A DNA stretch of 64,000 nucleotides from Flavobacteriales bacterium (GTDB taxonomy: Bacteria > Bacteroidota > Bacteroidia > Flavobacteriales > Flavobacteriaceae). Below, piece by piece: positions 61,128 through 64,000 of the stretch. The first letter of the stretch is position 1; every line of letters begins with the position of its first letter. The position numbers and the translations under genes are program-made. The notes beneath the pieces were generated by a model. The model made no database searches. It was not told the origin of the DNA and saw nothing but the letters and a program-made list of their open reading frames with translations. The stretch is taken from assembly GCA_020635875.1 (NCBI GenBank), contig JACJYY010000003.1, forward strand, positions 248,001 through 312,000, in the 5' to 3' direction.

Positions 61128-61151
61128 ATGAAGAAAATACAGTACATATGA
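61128..61151 (+). other. 7-codon leader frame overlapping gpmI start
   Basis: ATG 61128 opens the frame MKKIQYI and its TGA overlaps the gpmI start as ATGA. Such an overlap can couple translation. Its reality is uncertain. Confidence 0.3.
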
Positions 61152-62662
61152 ATAAGAAAGTAATTTTAATGATTTTGGATGGATGGGGTATGTCTCCAGA
61201 TCCAAAAGTGTCAGCAATTGATAATGCTCAGACTCCATTTATTGATGGTTTATATACAAAGTATCCCAATGCCACACTACGAACAGATGGTCTAAATGTA
61301 GGTTTGCCAGACGGGCAAATGGGGAACAGTGAAGTAGGTCACATGAATCTGGGAGCAGGACGTATCGTATATCAGGATTTAGCAAAAATCAACATTGCTG
61401 TTGAGCAGAAAACATTAAACAAAGAGCATGTATTGGTAGATGCTTTTCAGTATGCTAAAGACAATAACAAAGATGTTCACTTTTTAGGTCTCGTTTCTGA
61501 CGGAGGAGTGCATTCTCATGTAGATCATATTAAAGGCTTGATTGATGCCACTCAAGATTTTGGATTAGATAATGTGTATGTGCATGCCTTTACCGATGGT
61601 AGAGATGTGGATCCTAAATCAGGAAAAGGATTTATTGCAGATTTAATTCAGCATATGGAAGGGACAAGTGCGGCGTTAGCTTCTGTAATAGGTCGTTATT
61701 ATGCTATGGATCGTGATAAGCGTTGGGAGAGAGTAAAGAAAGCCTATGATGTAGTAGTCAATGCGGAAGGGATTCAATCCACGGATGCAGTAGCTAGCAT
61801 ACAAGCGAGCTATGACAATGGGGTTACGGATGAGTTTATTGAACCAATTGTGATGACTAAAAATGGTCAGCCAGTGGCTCAAATCAAAGAAGATGACGTA
61901 GTGATTTTCTTTAACTTCCGTACTGATAGAGGACGTGAGTTGACCGAAGCGCTTTCGCAAAAAGATTTCCATGAGCAAAACATGCACAAGTTAAACTTGT
62001 ATTATGTGACTTTGACTAACTACGATGAGACTTATCAAAATGTAAAAGTCGTGTACAACAAAGACAATATCACAGAGACATTAGGTGAGGTTTTGGCGAA
62101 AGCGGGCAAAAAACAAATTCGTATTGCCGAAACAGAAAAATATCCACACGTAACTTTCTTCTTTTCGGGAGGACAAGAAGAACCATTTGTGGGAGAGGAA
62201 CGTATTTTAAGAAATTCACCTAAAGTGGCTACTTACGACCTTAAGCCTGAAATGAGTGCCTATGAACTAAAAGATGCCTTAGTTCCAGAATTACAAAAAG
62301 GAGAAGTGGATTTTGTGTGCTTGAATTTTGCTAACGGGGATATGGTGGGTCATACAGGTGTTATGGAAGCAGCTATCGCTGCATGTGAGGCTGTAGATCA
62401 ATGTGTAAAAGAGGTAGTGACTACTGCATTAAATAATGGTTACTCTACCTTATTGATTGCAGATCATGGAAATTGCGAAACCATGATTAATCCTGACGGG
62501 ACACCTAATACCGCACACACGACTAATCCAGTTCCTTTTATTTTGATTGACAAAGATCAAATCAAGGTTAAGGACGGAGTCTTAGGGGATATCGCACCAA
62601 CCATTTTACATTTGATGGGCTTGGAACAACCGGCAGCGATGACTCAAAAATCTTTGGTGTAA
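61148..62662 (+). CDS. gpmI: 2,3-bisphosphoglycerate-independent phosphoglycerate mutase
   Basis: Manganese-dependent glycolytic mutase, 504 residues. D11 in MILDGWG and catalytic S61 in QMGNSEVGHMN are in place; FTDGRDVDPKSGKGF, IGRYYAMDRDKRWER and FFNFRTDRGREL identify the phosphatase and transferase domains; NFANGDMVGHTGVMEAAI and IADHGNCETM supply the metal ligands. Monocistronic with promoter box and terminator. Confidence 0.96.
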   Translation: MNKKVILMILDGWGMSPDPKVSAIDNAQTPFIDGLYTKYPNATLRTDGLNVGLPDGQMGNSEVGHMNLGAGRIVYQDLAKINIAVEQKTLNKEHVLVDAFQYAKDNNKDVHFLGLVSDGGVHSHVDHIKGLIDATQDFGLDNVYVHAFTDGRDVDPKSGKGFIADLIQHMEGTSAALASVIGRYYAMDRDKRWERVKKAYDVVVNAEGIQSTDAVASIQASYDNGVTDEFIEPIVMTKNGQPVAQIKEDDVVIFFNFRTDRGRELTEALSQKDFHEQNMHKLNLYYVTLTNYDETYQNVKVVYNKDNITETLGEVLAKAGKKQIRIAETEKYPHVTFFFSGGQEEPFVGEERILRNSPKVATYDLKPEMSAYELKDALVPELQKGEVDFVCLNFANGDMVGHTGVMEAAIAACEAVDQCVKEVVTTALNNGYSTLLIADHGNCETMINPDGTPNTAHTTNPVPFILIDKDQIKVKDGVLGDIAPTILHLMGLEQPAAMTQKSLV

Positions 62663-62685
62663 ACCTCAAGAAGATTATGAATTTT

Positions 62686-62720
62686 AAGCCTTATTTCCTT
62701 TATGGAAATGAGGCTTTTTT
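62686..62720 (+). terminator. terminator of gpmI
   Basis: 13-bp stem AAGCCTTATTTCC/GGAAATGAGGCTT (one T-G pair), loop TTTAT, then six T. Confidence 0.85.
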
Positions 62721-62807
62721 ATGCCTAAATAGATTAATACAATTAAAACAGAGGTTAATAGAGGTGGTAATTATAGTAACTTTCCGAGCTTAAAACAAAG
62801 CCATAAA

Positions 62808-64000
62808 ATGACACCATTAATTAGATTTTATAATCTCTTGAGGTTAGACAGAAAGGATGTGTATCAGATTGTATTCTACGCTATCTTTTCAGGTATGATA
62901 AGTTTATCACTGCCGCTTGGTATTCAGGCTATTATCAGTTTTATTCAAAGCGGAAAGATAACAGCTTCTTGGGTGGTGTTAATTGTGTTGGTGGTTATTG
63001 GGGTGGCTTTTGGAGGGATACTTTCGTTGATGCAGTTGCGCATTACAGAAAGTTTACAACAAAAGATATTCATTCGGTCGTCATTTGATTTTGCGTATCG
63101 ATTACCCAAATTTAAATTTGATAATTGCGCTAGCTTTTACCCTCCAGAATTAGCCAACCGTTTCTTTGATACACTAACCATTCAAAAAGGTACCTCTAAG
63201 TTGTTAATTGATTTTTCGGCAGCTTTTTTACAAATTGTATTTGGTGTATTGTTATTGTCATTATATCACCCCTTCTTTATTTTGTTTGGTTTTTTGCTTT
63301 TAATAATGCTGTATCTAATTTTTAAATTAAGCTATGTTTCAGGTCTCGAAACCAGTTTGATGGAGTCCAAATACAAATATAAGGTTGCGGGTTGGTTACA
63401 GGAGATAGCTCGTAATTATTTAACCTTTAAGAACAAAAATAATTTTGGCTTTGCCTTACAAAAAAATGACGACCTAGTGTCGGGTTATTTGGGATACAGA
63501 GAAAAACATTTTAATGTTATTAAAAGACAATATATTCAATTGATTGGTTTTAAGATGTTGATTACAGCCTGTTTACTTTCCATTGGGGGTTATTTAGTAA
63601 TCACGATGGAAATGAATATAGGACAATTCGTAGCGGCCGAAATTATTATTTTATTGGTCATTAACTCAGTCGAAAAAATAATTTTAGGATTAGAGACTTT
63701 TTATGATGTTTTGACTTCTGTCGAAAAAATAGGATTGGTTGCCGATATGGAAATCGAAGAAGCCGAAAAGGAAAATGCCAAAGCCTATAAGGAGATGCAT
63801 ATTGAGTTAGAAGACGTTACGTATACTATACCTAGAGTTGCCAATCCGATCATTGATGATCTAAATCTAAAGATAAAACAAGGAGATCGCTTGTATGTCT
63901 GTGGAGAAAATCAATCGGGCATGAGTACACTTTTTAGAATATTAGCAGGAGTGCAAAACCCCGATCAAGGTACGTTATATGTTAACGATGGTGGTTATAC
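62808..64000 (+). CDS. ABC exporter, membrane and ATPase fused (3' end outside window), altered Walker A
   Basis: The first 397 codons of a half-transporter of the peptidase/LapB-exporter-like ABC group. The ABC membrane domain (residues about 10-330) shows several helices (VFYAIFSGMISLSLPLGIQA, WVVLIVLVVIGVAFGGILSL, FFILFGFLLLIMLYLIFKL) and FVAAEIIILLVINSVEKIIL. The nucleotide domain starts near 335 (IELEDVTYTI). The P-loop at 366-374 reads GENQSGMST, with Met372 (63921-63923) where a lysine is normal; the rest of the ATPase is beyond the window. Substrate unknown. An HlyD partner would be expected downstream. Confidence 0.85.
   Translation, partial: MTPLIRFYNLLRLDRKDVYQIVFYAIFSGMISLSLPLGIQAIISFIQSGKITASWVVLIVLVVIGVAFGGILSLMQLRITESLQQKIFIRSSFDFAYRLPKFKFDNCASFYPPELANRFFDTLTIQKGTSKLLIDFSAAFLQIVFGVLLLSLYHPFFILFGFLLLIMLYLIFKLSYVSGLETSLMESKYKYKVAGWLQEIARNYLTFKNKNNFGFALQKNDDLVSGYLGYREKHFNVIKRQYIQLIGFKMLITACLLSIGGYLVITMEMNIGQFVAAEIIILLVINSVEKIILGLETFYDVLTSVEKIGLVADMEIEEAEKENAKAYKEMHIELEDVTYTIPRVANPIIDDLNLKIKQGDRLYVCGENQSGMSTLFRILAGVQNPDQGTLYVNDGGY

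Noticed and set aside
60965..61147. 118-codon minus-strand frame upstream of gpmI
   Set aside because: Extremely hydrophobic AT-driven translation covering the promoters of both neighbours and antisense to gpmI.

Overview
The window comes from a low-GC member of the Bacteroidota, most probably a Flavobacteriaceae (Flavobacterium-like). The evidence is the gene families (DUF5686, TamA-like lipoprotein, DUF3078, DUF1684, a zinc-less AccD, a conserved coaX-to-LptC cluster), almost no Shine-Dalgarno sequences, and a TAnnTTTG -7 promoter box a short distance in front of many starts, which is the flavobacterial sigma signature. The genus cannot be fixed from sequence reading alone.

Layout. 0-4.1 kb: end of a HipA kinase toxin gene, an MmcQ/YjbR gene, a glycosyltransferase fragment, miaE, a GT4 glycosyltransferase and a RelE/ParE-type toxin-antitoxin pair. 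4.1-35.3 kb: a dense housekeeping block with M20 peptidase, tRNA-Leu(UAG), aspS, a cold shock protein, tadA, dxs, a TrmH-family methyltransferase diverging from a TamA-like outer-membrane lipoprotein, fbaA, accD, pepE, a deoxynucleoside kinase, DUF5686, pdhB, etfBA, a bifunctional nuclease, thyA, a CBM48 protein, an AsmA-like protein, sppA, folK, a second TrmH-family gene, mutS, then tRNA-Gly(GCC) and tRNA-Leu(UAA).

35.3-48.2 kb is the accessory part and starts directly after tRNA-Leu(UAA). It holds a five-gene type I restriction-modification operon (reading leftward: hsdR, an ORF6N/PLD-like gene, hsdS, an AlbA_2/HATPase gene, hsdM), a 0.47-kb repeat-bearing spacer, a gamma-glutamylcyclotransferase-like gene, a signal-peptide remnant, an AAA ATPase, and an IS1634-type insertion sequence flanked by a 70-bp target duplication. 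The insertion has separated a small membrane-protein gene from its probable promoter. A DUF1684 gene follows.

49-64 kb returns to core functions: an MTHFR-like protein, a PpiD-like foldase, a CNNM/CorC membrane protein, a 58-residue membrane protein, LptC, a TPR protein, an outer-membrane barrel and coaX as one leftward gene train (cell-envelope biogenesis), tRNA-Phe, tRNA-Gly(UCC), two convergent L,D-transpeptidases, gpmI, and the start of an ABC transporter whose Walker A lysine is a methionine. The best candidates for something new are the two extra genes embedded in the restriction operon, the promoter-displacing IS insertion, the palindromic operator-like site at 1102-1124 and the degenerate ABC ATPase.
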